A DNA stretch of 64,000 nt. Source: JADJSS01 sp046329815. GTDB taxonomy: Bacteria > Bacteroidota > Bacteroidia > Chitinophagales > JADIYW01. Below are positions 44,355-53,880 of the stretch, piece after piece (positions within the stretch are counted from its first letter, which is position 1; each line of letters starts with the position of its first letter). Location of the stretch: contig JAXLTY010000002.1 in the NCBI GenBank assembly GCA_046329815.1, positions 1,116,001-1,180,000 on the forward strand, in the 5' to 3' direction. A program made the position numbers and the translations under genes. Under the pieces are notes generated by a model. It worked only from the letters and a program-made list of their open reading frames with translations, was not told the origin of the DNA and did not search any database.

Positions 44355-46289
44355 TTATTCTTCGTTTAAAAGAGACTGATAATAGGCCGCTTTATCCATA
44401 TCGCCTTTTTTGGTAAATACCGAAAATAAATGATTAATAAGTTGTTTGTTTTTTGAACCGTATTTCACTGCTAATTCAAAATTAGTAATAGATGAATCTT
44501 CTTTTCCTGCTCGAAAATAAAACGTTCCGTAATTTAAATACGCCAGTTCATTTTCAGGAAATTTTTCCTTTAATTGAGCATTTTTGACAAATGCTTCGTT
44601 TTGTTTTCCATTATCAAAAAGTAATTGCGCTGCGTAAAAATAAGACCATCGGTCATTCGGATCCAGTTCAATAGCTCTGTTGAACAAACTTAATGCCGAA
44701 TCAGGATTTGCGACTTTATTATAACCTAATGCAAGATTACTTACAATTCTTGCATCATTTGGATTTACTTTATATGCTTGTTGCATGTAATCCAATCCTT
44801 GCAAAGTATCGTTATTAATTACCGAATACAAATAACCTAATTTACTTAGTGCTAATGAATAATCAGGTAATACGGTCAAACTTTTTTTCAGAGCAGTTTC
44901 TGCTGTAATTTTTCTTTCCTGGTTTCCGTCAGCATTGTAGGCGAGAATACTTTGATCTGCCAATAAATAATTTGCATTTGCTGAATTTTCCAGATGCTGA
45001 ACATCATTTGTCATTATTGAAAGCGTATCTTTCCAATCCATATTTCGTGCAATACTACGCACCACATACATGCAATTGAGTGCAATAAAAACATACCAAA
45101 ATTTAGACCTGTTAAAAACAGGCACTGATGCATCTCCAATAAAATTTGATATTAAATAAATCACTAAAATACAAAACGGCAAGCTAGCAAATAACATAGC
45201 ACGTTCTGAAATAATTCCAGGATATGGAAAAAGCAAACTAACATACAAGAATATTGCTGTAAAATAAAACAAGATAAAGAATGAGATTAATCTGTTTTTA
45301 CTATAAAGAATCGTTGACAAAACCAATAAAAACACATGTATAACTATGGCGAAAAATACAATTATTTTATTTATCGCGATTGTATTATAACCATAATAAA
45401 AAGATAGCTTCACAGGAAAAACAAGCAGTTTCAGATAAATTAATGCTGACATACAGACCAATGAAAACTTATTGATGAATGAAGAAAAAGAGACAATAGG
45501 ATTTTCAACAAAATAAACTGTAGTTAATGTTTTTTTGTATGTAAAAATGAAATAAATAATAGATACTGCAATAGTAAGAAGCAATAATATACCTGCAACT
45601 GAACGCATTTTGTGTGGTTTTACTACCAAAACAAAAGCTAATAAACTGAGCATACTTATAACTGAGAACGGACTGCAAAGTAATGCGCACAAAGCAGCAA
45701 CTATAGCAAATACTGCATGTTTGAGCATATTATTTTCTATCGCAGTTAAAAATAAATCGATGGTTAATACTGAAAATAAAAAAAATAAAATCTCACCTCT
45801 GTTTTGAATATTATTAACTACTTCTGTGTGTATCGGATGCAAAGAGAAAGTAATCGTAATAAAAAATGGCAACCACAAATCATTGATAAAAAAATGCGTC
45901 TTCAATAATTTAAAAACCAATAAAACTACACCTGCATATGCAAGAATATTAATCAAATGACTTGTAAATGGTTTAAATCCAAGTACGGTATATTCTAAAA
46001 AGAAAATAAATTTCGTCAGCGGAAAACTAGTTGCAGAAAAAAAATCGGTATTGGATGAAATGCTAAAAACCTGAGTGATGCTTTTAATACCAGGATTAGA
46101 CAATACATTCAATTCATCATTATATGAATAACCATTAGACAAACTATTTGCATATACGATAAAAGCAAGAAAACCAAGAATAAGATACAACCATCTTTCG
46201 TTAAATGCGTTTTGGAAACCGGAATCTGTTGTTTCTTTTTTAGGAATTGCCTTAGCAGATGATACCGTTTTTTTTATTGCTTTTTTCAT
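44355..46289 (-). CDS. TMTC-like GT-C membrane protein with TPR repeats
   Basis: 644 aa. About ten transmembrane helices (about 30-410) are followed by a soluble C-terminal TPR domain (about 430-640; YLLADQSILAYNADG, ALSKLGYLYSVINND, DARIVSNLALGYNKVANPDS, NELAYLNYGTFYFRAGKEDS). The first extracytoplasmic loop has the acidic pair in SYNDELNVLSNPGIKS, as in GT-C glycosyltransferases and TMTC O-mannosyltransferases; the TPR-after-membrane arrangement is also that of TMTC. It is a possible O-glycosyltransferase for exported proteins (inference). It starts 20 bp after the M16-like gene. A paralogue lies at 53881. Confidence 0.75.
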   Translation of the reverse strand: MKKAIKKTVSSAKAIPKKETTDSGFQNAFNERWLYLILGFLAFIVYANSLSNGYSYNDELNVLSNPGIKSITQVFSISSNTDFFSATSFPLTKFIFFLEYTVLGFKPFTSHLINILAYAGVVLLVFKLLKTHFFINDLWLPFFITITFSLHPIHTEVVNNIQNRGEILFFLFSVLTIDLFLTAIENNMLKHAVFAIVAALCALLCSPFSVISMLSLLAFVLVVKPHKMRSVAGILLLLTIAVSIIYFIFTYKKTLTTVYFVENPIVSFSSFINKFSLVCMSALIYLKLLVFPVKLSFYYGYNTIAINKIIVFFAIVIHVFLLVLSTILYSKNRLISFFILFYFTAIFLYVSLLFPYPGIISERAMLFASLPFCILVIYLISNFIGDASVPVFNRSKFWYVFIALNCMYVVRSIARNMDWKDTLSIMTNDVQHLENSANANYLLADQSILAYNADGNQERKITAETALKKSLTVLPDYSLALSKLGYLYSVINNDTLQGLDYMQQAYKVNPNDARIVSNLALGYNKVANPDSALSLFNRAIELDPNDRWSYFYAAQLLFDNGKQNEAFVKNAQLKEKFPENELAYLNYGTFYFRAGKEDSSITNFELAVKYGSKNKQLINHLFSVFTKKGDMDKAAYYQSLLNEE

Positions 46290-46309
46290 TTTAGAGATAT
46301 TCCTGAAAA

Positions 46310-47770
46310 TTATTTTTTAGGAAAAATTTCTTCGTATTTTTTTAATAAAGCAGTCTTGGTGTTAAATAACATAGTTGCTCCTGCCGGTTTTCTGACAACT
46401 ATTGCTATGTTCTCTTTTTTAAAAGCAGATGCCATATAATCGCCAATACTTTTAACATCCAGTTTTTCTATAAAATTCCTTACGCGTTCCTGATCGTCTG
46501 TAACAATTGGAATATTGTATATAAAATGCTTTAAGCAACTGTTTATATAGTCTTGTGTATTTTTTACTTTGTATTTTTCAAGATTATTTAAATAAATAGC
46601 TTTAGCTTTGGCTAATTCTTTTTCACTAATCATCTCACCGGCTTTAAAATCATTTTCAAAATCAAGCATTAACACAGTCAAAGTATCTGCATAGTTTTGT
46701 GTACAAGTTGCATTCAATTCCAATGCATCTATATTTTTTGCAAAAGGCACATACGACAATGTTGATTTAAGTTTTGTAACATTATGTTCTCTGTTGTAAT
46801 CATCAAATACCTTGTTAATAATTATTGAAGTTAAATTTCCCATAACAGTTTCAGCATATCCTGTAATACTGCCTCTATTGGTTCTTCCTACTTTATAATA
46901 AAATGAGAGTAATGCGTTATCAGTTATAGAAGAATCGATCACTACTGAATATAATAAAGAAGGTGTTTTTGATAAACCAACAAAAGCTACTTTTTTTTCT
47001 TTCAAAGGGTTTTTCAATTTTGAAAAATCAGCTTTGATCTCTTTTTGTATTTGCGCCACATCTAAATCACCAGCAACTATAACTGACATCAGATTGGGTC
47101 TATACCAATCTTTATAAAACTGTTTTAGCTTAGCAGCAGTTATTGCATTCAGGTATTTAGCAGTTGGCATCTTACTGTTTCGGTAAGCCAATTCATTATA
47201 AAAATTTGTTTTGTATCGTGTTACAAAATCTGTTTTATTGGCTTCTAAAATTGTCGAATTAAAAGGAATACTGTCTGCCAGAAGTTTCAATAAATTAGAA
47301 ATCGTTGTCTTTTTATTTTCATCAGTTGCAGTTATATTAAATACAAAGTTGGTAAATTCCGGTTTTACATCTACATTCACTTTTGAATTTACATTGCCTG
47401 TAAAATCCTTATTTATTTTAGCTTCATAGTATTTGGAAATATAATTTGCCGTAAAAAATGCACTAGCACGTTTTGTTGAATCTTCCAATAAGTAACCTAC
47501 TTTATATACAATATTTAATTGTGTTTCTGCATTTTTATCTTCATTATGTTTAATGTAATAAACAAATCCATTTGTCTTAATTGTATCAAGAGAAAAAGAA
47601 GAATCAATGGCTAAGGTTGCTGTCATATTTTGCACCATATAGCTATTGAATGCTGCACCGGGTTTTTCACTCATCATCATTTTTGTAGAATCATACATCA
47701 CAGCATCTTGACTGTGTACAGTGCTGAAAGCCAATAAAAGCAGCAATACCAAATTAATTTTACTGTTCAT
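46310..47770 (-). CDS. M16-like protein lacking the zinc motif
   Basis: 486 aa with signal peptide (INLVLLLLLAFSTVHSQ). Overall fold and length match a two-domain M16 (insulinase/processing peptidase) half: GFVYYIKHNEDKNAETQLNI, YRPNLMSVIVAGDLDVAQIQ, and a C-terminal half with LLSFYYKVGRTNRGS. At the position of the usual HxxEH zinc motif the sequence reads TKRASAFFTANYISK, so it is probably non-catalytic, as in the inactive subunits of paired M16 proteases. No catalytic partner is adjacent. It is co-transcribed with the TMTC-like gene. It may assist folding or recognition of secreted proteins (inference). Confidence 0.78.
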   Translation of the reverse strand: MNSKINLVLLLLLAFSTVHSQDAVMYDSTKMMMSEKPGAAFNSYMVQNMTATLAIDSSFSLDTIKTNGFVYYIKHNEDKNAETQLNIVYKVGYLLEDSTKRASAFFTANYISKYYEAKINKDFTGNVNSKVNVDVKPEFTNFVFNITATDENKKTTISNLLKLLADSIPFNSTILEANKTDFVTRYKTNFYNELAYRNSKMPTAKYLNAITAAKLKQFYKDWYRPNLMSVIVAGDLDVAQIQKEIKADFSKLKNPLKEKKVAFVGLSKTPSLLYSVVIDSSITDNALLSFYYKVGRTNRGSITGYAETVMGNLTSIIINKVFDDYNREHNVTKLKSTLSYVPFAKNIDALELNATCTQNYADTLTVLMLDFENDFKAGEMISEKELAKAKAIYLNNLEKYKVKNTQDYINSCLKHFIYNIPIVTDDQERVRNFIEKLDVKSIGDYMASAFKKENIAIVVRKPAGATMLFNTKTALLKKYEEIFPKK

Positions 47771-47858
47771 TTAGTAATTTTACGTCAATAAATTTATTCT
47801 AAAAATAGAAAATATTTCTTTACCAAAAAGAGCTATTTTCTTAAAACTATTTAAAAAA

Positions 47859-47881
47859 AATCCTCGCTTAGTGCGAGGATT
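47859..47881 (-). terminator. Intrinsic terminator of the 1725-aa protein gene
   Basis: AATCCTCGC (47859-47867) pairs GCGAGGATT (47873-47881) with a 5-nt loop. On the minus strand it runs into a T-run, 22 bp past the stop at 47903. Confidence 0.83.
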
Positions 47882-47902
47882 TCTGAATTTAATTTTCTAA
47901 AA

Positions 47903-50900
47903 TTAGTCTTTAACAAATTTAGTAGTATGTATTTTGCCTTCAGCATCCGAGTATTGAAGCAAATAAGTACCTTTTGCTAAAGTTGAATAATCGATCGTTA
48001 GCGTATTCAATCCTTTAGTAATTGTCATTGGTTTTTCCAATACTTTCTTACCTAACACATCAAATGTTGTCATTTTAATGTCATACGCACTTGTAGATTG
48101 TATATCAACATTCAATATACCACTTGTCGGATTCGGATAAACCTGAACAAAACTATTGATAATTGCATTATTGATCGGAATATTGATAATGTTGCTATAG
48201 TTAAATGTACCATCGGCATCAATGATTTTCAATCTGTAATAATTGTTTCCAATCACCGGATTATTATCATTAAAATCATAGCTTCTTTCTATAGTTGAGT
48301 TTCCAAACGCAGGTTTTTCGCCTATTGAAGTCCATGTTGTTGACTCTAAACTTTTTTGGATTTCAAACTTCACTGTATTCTTCTCAGAAGCTGTTTTCCA
48401 TTGTAATTTATTTACAGCACCTTCATTCCAACCTGTGAACGAAATCAACTCGACAGGCAATGGTGCAAATGGGAACAACGCCGGATGTATGTAGAATGTT
48501 GAGAAACTATTTACTGTGAATGTTACATAATGGAATCCTTTTGCAACATCAAATCCAAATTGCGAAGGAACACTAACTGCAGATGACGCACAAGGACCGG
48601 TACATGGCGCTGTAAAAGTACCACCACCGCCGCCAGGGAACTTAGTTACATATAAGTTATATCCTGAGAACTGATATCTTGTAGCATTTGCAGCAGTTTG
48701 TAGATTAGTCAACTCTGTATTAGTGAAATACAATGTAACAATTGAGTTAGTATTCGTTGTTGGCTTAATTGTCCAATATCTTTGTAAATATGGTTGATTC
48801 AAACCAAAATTATCTAAGATAGTTGGAACAGGGCTTACCACTCGTGTACAAACTTCTGTTGAATCCAAATAAGCAGGTGTAACAACTGCGTCATCTTCGA
48901 TCTTACCAATAATTTTACCAGATGCATCATAGAAAGTTTTTGTGATACCATCAGGAATAATGCAAGATGCACATGCAGTACCTGTACCTGTATTAATCGC
49001 AATTGTTGCCGCTGTGTTTGTTGTAGGCGTTATATTAACTGTACCAACTACAACATTCGGACACCACTTATTTGTCATTTGCAAATCATAAGTACTTGTA
49101 ACACCACCTACTAATCCGCTAACCAATAAAGGATTATCAGATGAATTCGCCGGCGTGCTGCTACTTGCTGTTCTTGTCCAGTTTATTGTTGAAGTATCAT
49201 TCGAAAGATTATCAGCTTTTAGCAATGCAGTCAAATCACACTGGAACAATTTATATAAAGAAGGAGTACCTGTTGGTTTTAAATGCACAGTATCTACGAC
49301 ACAATTAGCAGCCCATGTTGCCGATCCACAATCAGGTGAACCAGTAGCATCTACCTGTAATGCGTATGTTCTGTCTGCTGTAAGTGCAGGTGGTGTATAT
49401 GTATTAGAGGTAGCACCGCTTATAATAGTCCAACCTACTGTTGAAGTACCTGTAGGACAAGTATTTCCTACCCCATTTTTATAATACCATTGATAATTAT
49501 AAGTTCCGGCACCACCACTTGGAGCTGTTGACATATATTTAGTACTTGGAACACTGCCAGTACAAATACCTTCATGATCAGGTAAAACAGTACCAGGATC
49601 AAAGTTAGGTAAAACTGTTATTGTAACTGTATTTGAATTCAATGTATAAGTACAATTTGTCATCTCTCTGTAATAACATCTTGTATTCGTTAATGCACCT
49701 GGTGCATAAGTTGCAGCATTTGCACCTGATATTTGAATCCAAGGTCCGGTACAATTATCCTGATAATACCATTTATAGCCAACAGTACCAACCGTATTTG
49801 CAGGAGTAGTAACATTGGTTAATCCAACTGGAGTTGTATTGTAACAAATTGTTTGGTCTGAACCAATTGATCCAGCTGTAACCTGAGGATTTACAGTTAC
49901 TGTTCCAAAAACAGGTATAGACCACCCACAACATTGATCCTGTACTCTTAATTTAATCTGATAAGTTATTGCCGAAGCACCAGCATTTGCAAATGAATAC
50001 GTAAAAGATGCAGCAGTTGATGTAAATACAGGTGTAGGAGTAGTTAAACCTGTAACTGGTGTCACTTGTATCGTCCATTCATATGCCACCACAGTTGAAG
50101 GACTGTTAGGCGTACATGACAATGTTAAAGATCCGTCTCTGCATATAGGCGATGAAATACCGTTTATTACAGGCGGAGTTCGACTCGTAGATATGTATAA
50201 CAATCTATCTCTGCTGTCCGCTGCAGAAGTTGTAACAATATCTTTCCAACCTGTTGATGAATATATTACAGAAACAGGAGATGATGCTGTTGTAAAGGAA
50301 GATGTACTTGAAGTGATATCGTTTACCAAACTGCCACCTGCACCATAACTAGCCCATGTATTTGCTGATTTAGTTAAATTCACATACGAGTTGGTACAAC
50401 CTTTTTGGTTATTCCACGCAACAGTGTATGTTCCGGTTGGATTGGCTACAGAACCACCTGAAATACTGGAATTAACAGTAACAATAGATTGTGTTGGTGC
50501 CGTACCCAAATATTGAGCAATAGCATAACGCGGTCCTCCACGTCCAGTACCACCTGCACCACCGGTACCACCAGCACCACCAGCGGATGATCCACCGCCA
50601 CAACCACCTTCGCCACCACCGCAACCATTGCCAGCTGCACCTAAACCGCCACCGCCTGCTCCACCAGAACCACCTGCTCCACCAGCACCACCACTACCTC
50701 CAGTTCCTGTGTTTAAACTACAGTTGGTTATACTGCCTACTCCTGCTGAATAACAAAAGATTGCAAATGAAGCACCACCGCCACCGCCGCCGTATCCACC
50801 AGCACCGCCGCCGCCGCCGCCACCGCCGCCAGCGCCACCTTTTCCACCATCACGGTCACAAGTAAAACTATCATGTGAGCCACTACCGCCACCACCGCCA

Positions 50901-53080
50901 GCACCGCCTTTTCCGCCGCCGCCGCCGCCGCCATTTGTTCCAGCACTTGGTTGAAACCAACCACCTGAATATACATCAGCCCCTGGCGTTCCACCTGCTC
51001 CACCGGTACTGCCACCAGCACCTGCAGAACTTGCATTTCCACCACAAGCACCATTATCACATGACCCCGTACCACTTGAACCTGATACTCCACCACCACC
51101 ACCGGCACTTCCAGTGGTTCCACCAGCAGCGCCAGCACCACCATTTCCAGTAGTACCAGACGAACCATTTACGCCACTACCTCCAGCCCCAGCAAGACCA
51201 TTTACATTTGTACCAGCACACTTACCTGCGCCACCAGCACCGCCTCCGCCTCCATTACCACCAGCACCACCAGCACCATTTGCACCAATAGCTGTACCCG
51301 CACCACCAGCTCCAGAGCCGCCGGCATTTCCAGAGCCGCCACCTCCACCGCAGCCACCAGGTGCATCACCGCAACCTGAATAATAATCGCAACCACCATC
51401 GCAACCATAGCCAGGTCCATAAGATGAATTCCCTGCTGTACCATTGGCACCTTTAGCACCAGTACCTCCTGCAGAAGCAGCACCAGAAGTTATAACACAA
51501 CGTGTTATAGTATATGATCCTGAATTATTTATATAAATTGCATAGTTTGATTTTCCGTGTCCATTTACCGTAGTTCCGGAAGCCGCAGCTGTAGTCATTG
51601 TTAAATCCTGCAAAGTAGTTCCGGAAGTACCAACTAATTTAAAACCTACCACATGAACTACATTATTATCTATTGTTTCAGTACCTGTAAAGTTAATAAT
51701 AGTAGCATTTGCTGTTGCACTTGATTTAGTCCAAACGCCACCGGTATTTACATATCCACCTTCAATTGTAACATTGTTAATACCTGTTCCTGTATTCGGC
51801 AAACTAATAACAGGTACATTATTATAAGTACCACCTGCCATACGTATATGATTACGTGTAGGCGATAATAATCCAATTGCTGCTGCTAAGGTAACCGGTG
51901 TATTAGAAGATCCTCCACTTGTATTGGATGTGCCGGGATCCACATAAACAAATTCACAATCCGGATTATTTACTGTAACAACGCAGTTTGCACTTACCTG
52001 AGAAGCACATGGTCCTCCGTTATCGTCTAATGTTACGGTAACTGTATATGTTCCTAATGAAGGAAATGTTATGTTTGTTGATTGGCTTGTAGGCGCAGAA
52101 ATAGTTGGTCCTGACGGAGAAACCGACCATGTATAAGAACCATTTGCTATAGCATCAACAGCAGGAACTACAGGAACTGTAAATGGAACTGTAGAACCAA
52201 GACTTGTAGTACCACCGCAAACACTGCTAATAATTGGAATCGCATATGGAAAATAATTTACACGTACACAATTCGAAATTACTGTTTTAGAAGAAAAATC
52301 AGCTGAGCAGTTGGATGTAATTAAACATCGGTACAATCTAGTTCCTGGTGTTTGTGGTGGTGTGTAGTTTGCAGTAGTACCGCCTGACCCACTAGATACA
52401 TTTGTCCAACCACTAGAAGGACAACCTGCTTGCGGTGTACCTGTAGTGGTATTTACCTGCCATTGATAAAATTTAGCAGCAGCATTTGCAACTACAGACA
52501 AAGTAGTAGTATTTCCCACACATACATTTCTGTCATCTGGTGAAGGTTGCGAAGTTATTGTTGGAGCTACTGCGTATTGCCAGTAAACGCGGTATTCTAC
52601 GCCCCAATTGCTGGGAGCATATATCGTGTAATAGGTCCAACCGCAATTCGTTCCTGTTCTAAAATCTAAAACACCACTTAGTATTGTGCTTCTCGCTTCA
52701 TCATCATTTGCGCAACCGGTATTATAAGTATTACTTGCACCACAGCCATCATCTTCCCAACCATCTAAATATACTCTCCATCCTGTTGCATTTACATTGT
52801 ATGACTGCCTGCATAAGAAATCTGTAGGATCATCCCAAGCAGCACCATCTAATCCGTTATCAATAGAACGAATAACGCCTTGTCCACCTGCATATCCATC
52901 CAGATTATCATATACTAAAAAAATCCATCTTGGATCATCAGAAGTCCAAAAATCTGAATTTCCTCTTCCTGTGTAGTAACGTGTAGAATAGACCTGATAG
53001 TCAATATTCTGGGCAGATACAAAAGATGAAACCTCAAACGTGAGGAACAGCATTAAAATATATTTAGTAAACTTGTTCAT
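47903..53080 (-). CDS. Large T9SS-secreted glycine-rich surface protein
   Basis: 1725 aa. Signal peptide FTKYILMLFLTFEVSSFVSA. The N-terminal ~170 residues are unique (RYYTGRGNSDFWTSDDPRW, cysteine-rich). Ig/PKD-like domains follow to about 370 (TYTVTVTLDDNGGPCASQ), then a beta-helix-like part (PGTSNTSGGSSNTP...RNHIRMAGGTYNN). Residues about 525-850 are glycine-rich with the same cysteine motifs as its paralogue (GCDGGCDYYSGCGDAPGG, KCAGTNVNG, CDNGACGGN, DSFTCDRDGG). More Ig-like domains follow, and the T9SS type A sorting domain (VYPNPTSG...TTKFVKD) ends the chain. It lacks the ten-repeat block of the 2413-aa paralogue. It starts 19 bp after the lipocalin-like gene; the same operon is likely. 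Confidence 0.92.
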   Translation of the reverse strand: MNKFTKYILMLFLTFEVSSFVSAQNIDYQVYSTRYYTGRGNSDFWTSDDPRWIFLVYDNLDGYAGGQGVIRSIDNGLDGAAWDDPTDFLCRQSYNVNATGWRVYLDGWEDDGCGASNTYNTGCANDDEARSTILSGVLDFRTGTNCGWTYYTIYAPSNWGVEYRVYWQYAVAPTITSQPSPDDRNVCVGNTTTLSVVANAAAKFYQWQVNTTTGTPQAGCPSSGWTNVSSGSGGTTANYTPPQTPGTRLYRCLITSNCSADFSSKTVISNCVRVNYFPYAIPIISSVCGGTTSLGSTVPFTVPVVPAVDAIANGSYTWSVSPSGPTISAPTSQSTNITFPSLGTYTVTVTLDDNGGPCASQVSANCVVTVNNPDCEFVYVDPGTSNTSGGSSNTPVTLAAAIGLLSPTRNHIRMAGGTYNNVPVISLPNTGTGINNVTIEGGYVNTGGVWTKSSATANATIINFTGTETIDNNVVHVVGFKLVGTSGTTLQDLTMTTAAASGTTVNGHGKSNYAIYINNSGSYTITRCVITSGAASAGGTGAKGANGTAGNSSYGPGYGCDGGCDYYSGCGDAPGGCGGGGGSGNAGGSGAGGAGTAIGANGAGGAGGNGGGGGAGGAGKCAGTNVNGLAGAGGSGVNGSSGTTGNGGAGAAGGTTGSAGGGGGVSGSSGTGSCDNGACGGNASSAGAGGSTGGAGGTPGADVYSGGWFQPSAGTNGGGGGGGKGGAGGGGGSGSHDSFTCDRDGGKGGAGGGGGGGGGAGGYGGGGGGASFAIFCYSAGVGSITNCSLNTGTGGSGGAGGAGGSGGAGGGGLGAAGNGCGGGEGGCGGGSSAGGAGGTGGAGGTGRGGPRYAIAQYLGTAPTQSIVTVNSSISGGSVANPTGTYTVAWNNQKGCTNSYVNLTKSANTWASYGAGGSLVNDITSSTSSFTTASSPVSVIYSSTGWKDIVTTSAADSRDRLLYISTSRTPPVINGISSPICRDGSLTLSCTPNSPSTVVAYEWTIQVTPVTGLTTPTPVFTSTAASFTYSFANAGASAITYQIKLRVQDQCCGWSIPVFGTVTVNPQVTAGSIGSDQTICYNTTPVGLTNVTTPANTVGTVGYKWYYQDNCTGPWIQISGANAATYAPGALTNTRCYYREMTNCTYTLNSNTVTITVLPNFDPGTVLPDHEGICTGSVPSTKYMSTAPSGGAGTYNYQWYYKNGVGNTCPTGTSTVGWTIISGATSNTYTPPALTADRTYALQVDATGSPDCGSATWAANCVVDTVHLKPTGTPSLYKLFQCDLTALLKADNLSNDTSTINWTRTASSSTPANSSDNPLLVSGLVGGVTSTYDLQMTNKWCPNVVVGTVNITPTTNTAATIAINTGTGTACASCIIPDGITKTFYDASGKIIGKIEDDAVVTPAYLDSTEVCTRVVSPVPTILDNFGLNQPYLQRYWTIKPTTNTNSIVTLYFTNTELTNLQTAANATRYQFSGYNLYVTKFPGGGGGTFTAPCTGPCASSAVSVPSQFGFDVAKGFHYVTFTVNSFSTFYIHPALFPFAPLPVELISFTGWNEGAVNKLQWKTASEKNTVKFEIQKSLESTTWTSIGEKPAFGNSTIERSYDFNDNNPVIGNNYYRLKIIDADGTFNYSNIINIPINNAIINSFVQVYPNPTSGILNVDIQSTSAYDIKMTTFDVLGKKVLEKPMTITKGLNTLTIDYSTLAKGTYLLQYSDAEGKIHTTKFVKD

Positions 53081-53099
53081 AGGAACTGATTTTATGGTG

Positions 53100-53609
53100 T
53101 TATTGTTTTTTTGTAAATGTGAAAATCACTTTTTTATTGTATGACTCTGACTCCATGATAAGCAAATTATCAGTCAGTTTAATAATTTTATTCAGTTTTA
53201 TGCTTTCTCCGTTTCCAGACTTATATTTCAATGTCAGTTGATCTGCATTCAAAGTCCAATTGCCTGAAAAAGTTAAACTCGTTTTGCGATAAAAGCTGAA
53301 TGTTCCGTTACTAAATACAAATTTTGTATTTCCAAGAGAAAGTTCTTTTAGTAAAATCTTTTTTAATGGAATTGACATTGTCTCGGTTTGCTTAGTCTTG
53401 CCTGAATTATCAATTGGTTCACTTCGCTGTTCAGAAACAGCTATTTCTATCATGTCATTGGCTTCGATATTAGACATAATCCATGTTCCTGTCAGGTCTG
53501 AAGCAGATACTGCAGTTGTTGTACTATGTGTATTAGCTTTTACTTTGACAATCAAAGTTGAACTAAATATGAACAGTAACAAAGGAAGAATAAAATTTAT
53601 TTTTTTCAT
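53100..53609 (-). CDS. Secreted lipocalin-like protein
   Basis: 169 aa with signal peptide (MKKINFILPLLLFIFSSTLI). The mature part begins SASDLTGTWIMSNIEAND, the G-x-W strand of lipocalin-like Bacteroidota proteins, and continues as an eight-stranded pattern (TKFVFSNGTFSFYRK, SLTFSGNWTLNADQLTLKYK, LLIMESESYNKKVIF). No ligand is known. It is the first gene of an apparent operon with the 1725-aa surface protein 19 bp downstream, so it may be secreted with it or regulated together (inference). Confidence 0.75.
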   Translation of the reverse strand: MKKINFILPLLLFIFSSTLIVKVKANTHSTTTAVSASDLTGTWIMSNIEANDMIEIAVSEQRSEPIDNSGKTKQTETMSIPLKKILLKELSLGNTKFVFSNGTFSFYRKTSLTFSGNWTLNADQLTLKYKSGNGESIKLNKIIKLTDNLLIMESESYNKKVIFTFTKKQ

Positions 53610-53880
53610 CTTATTTATATTTAAAACATTATACTTTAAGTGTTATGGTTTATAAATTACAAAATACTAATTAAATCTGAATAAAGTTAAAATCAGACTA
53701 TAAAAACTTAATGCTCAAGTACACCAATGATTTGGTTGGATAGCTAGATAATAAAATAGAAGGAGCAATAAATTCAAAGTAGTGTAAATTTTTAACCATA
53801 TATTTCAAGATTTATTCTATGTAAATATACGATTAAATAATTACAAATGCAACTAATTGTGTTAATTTTTTCCACAAAAC

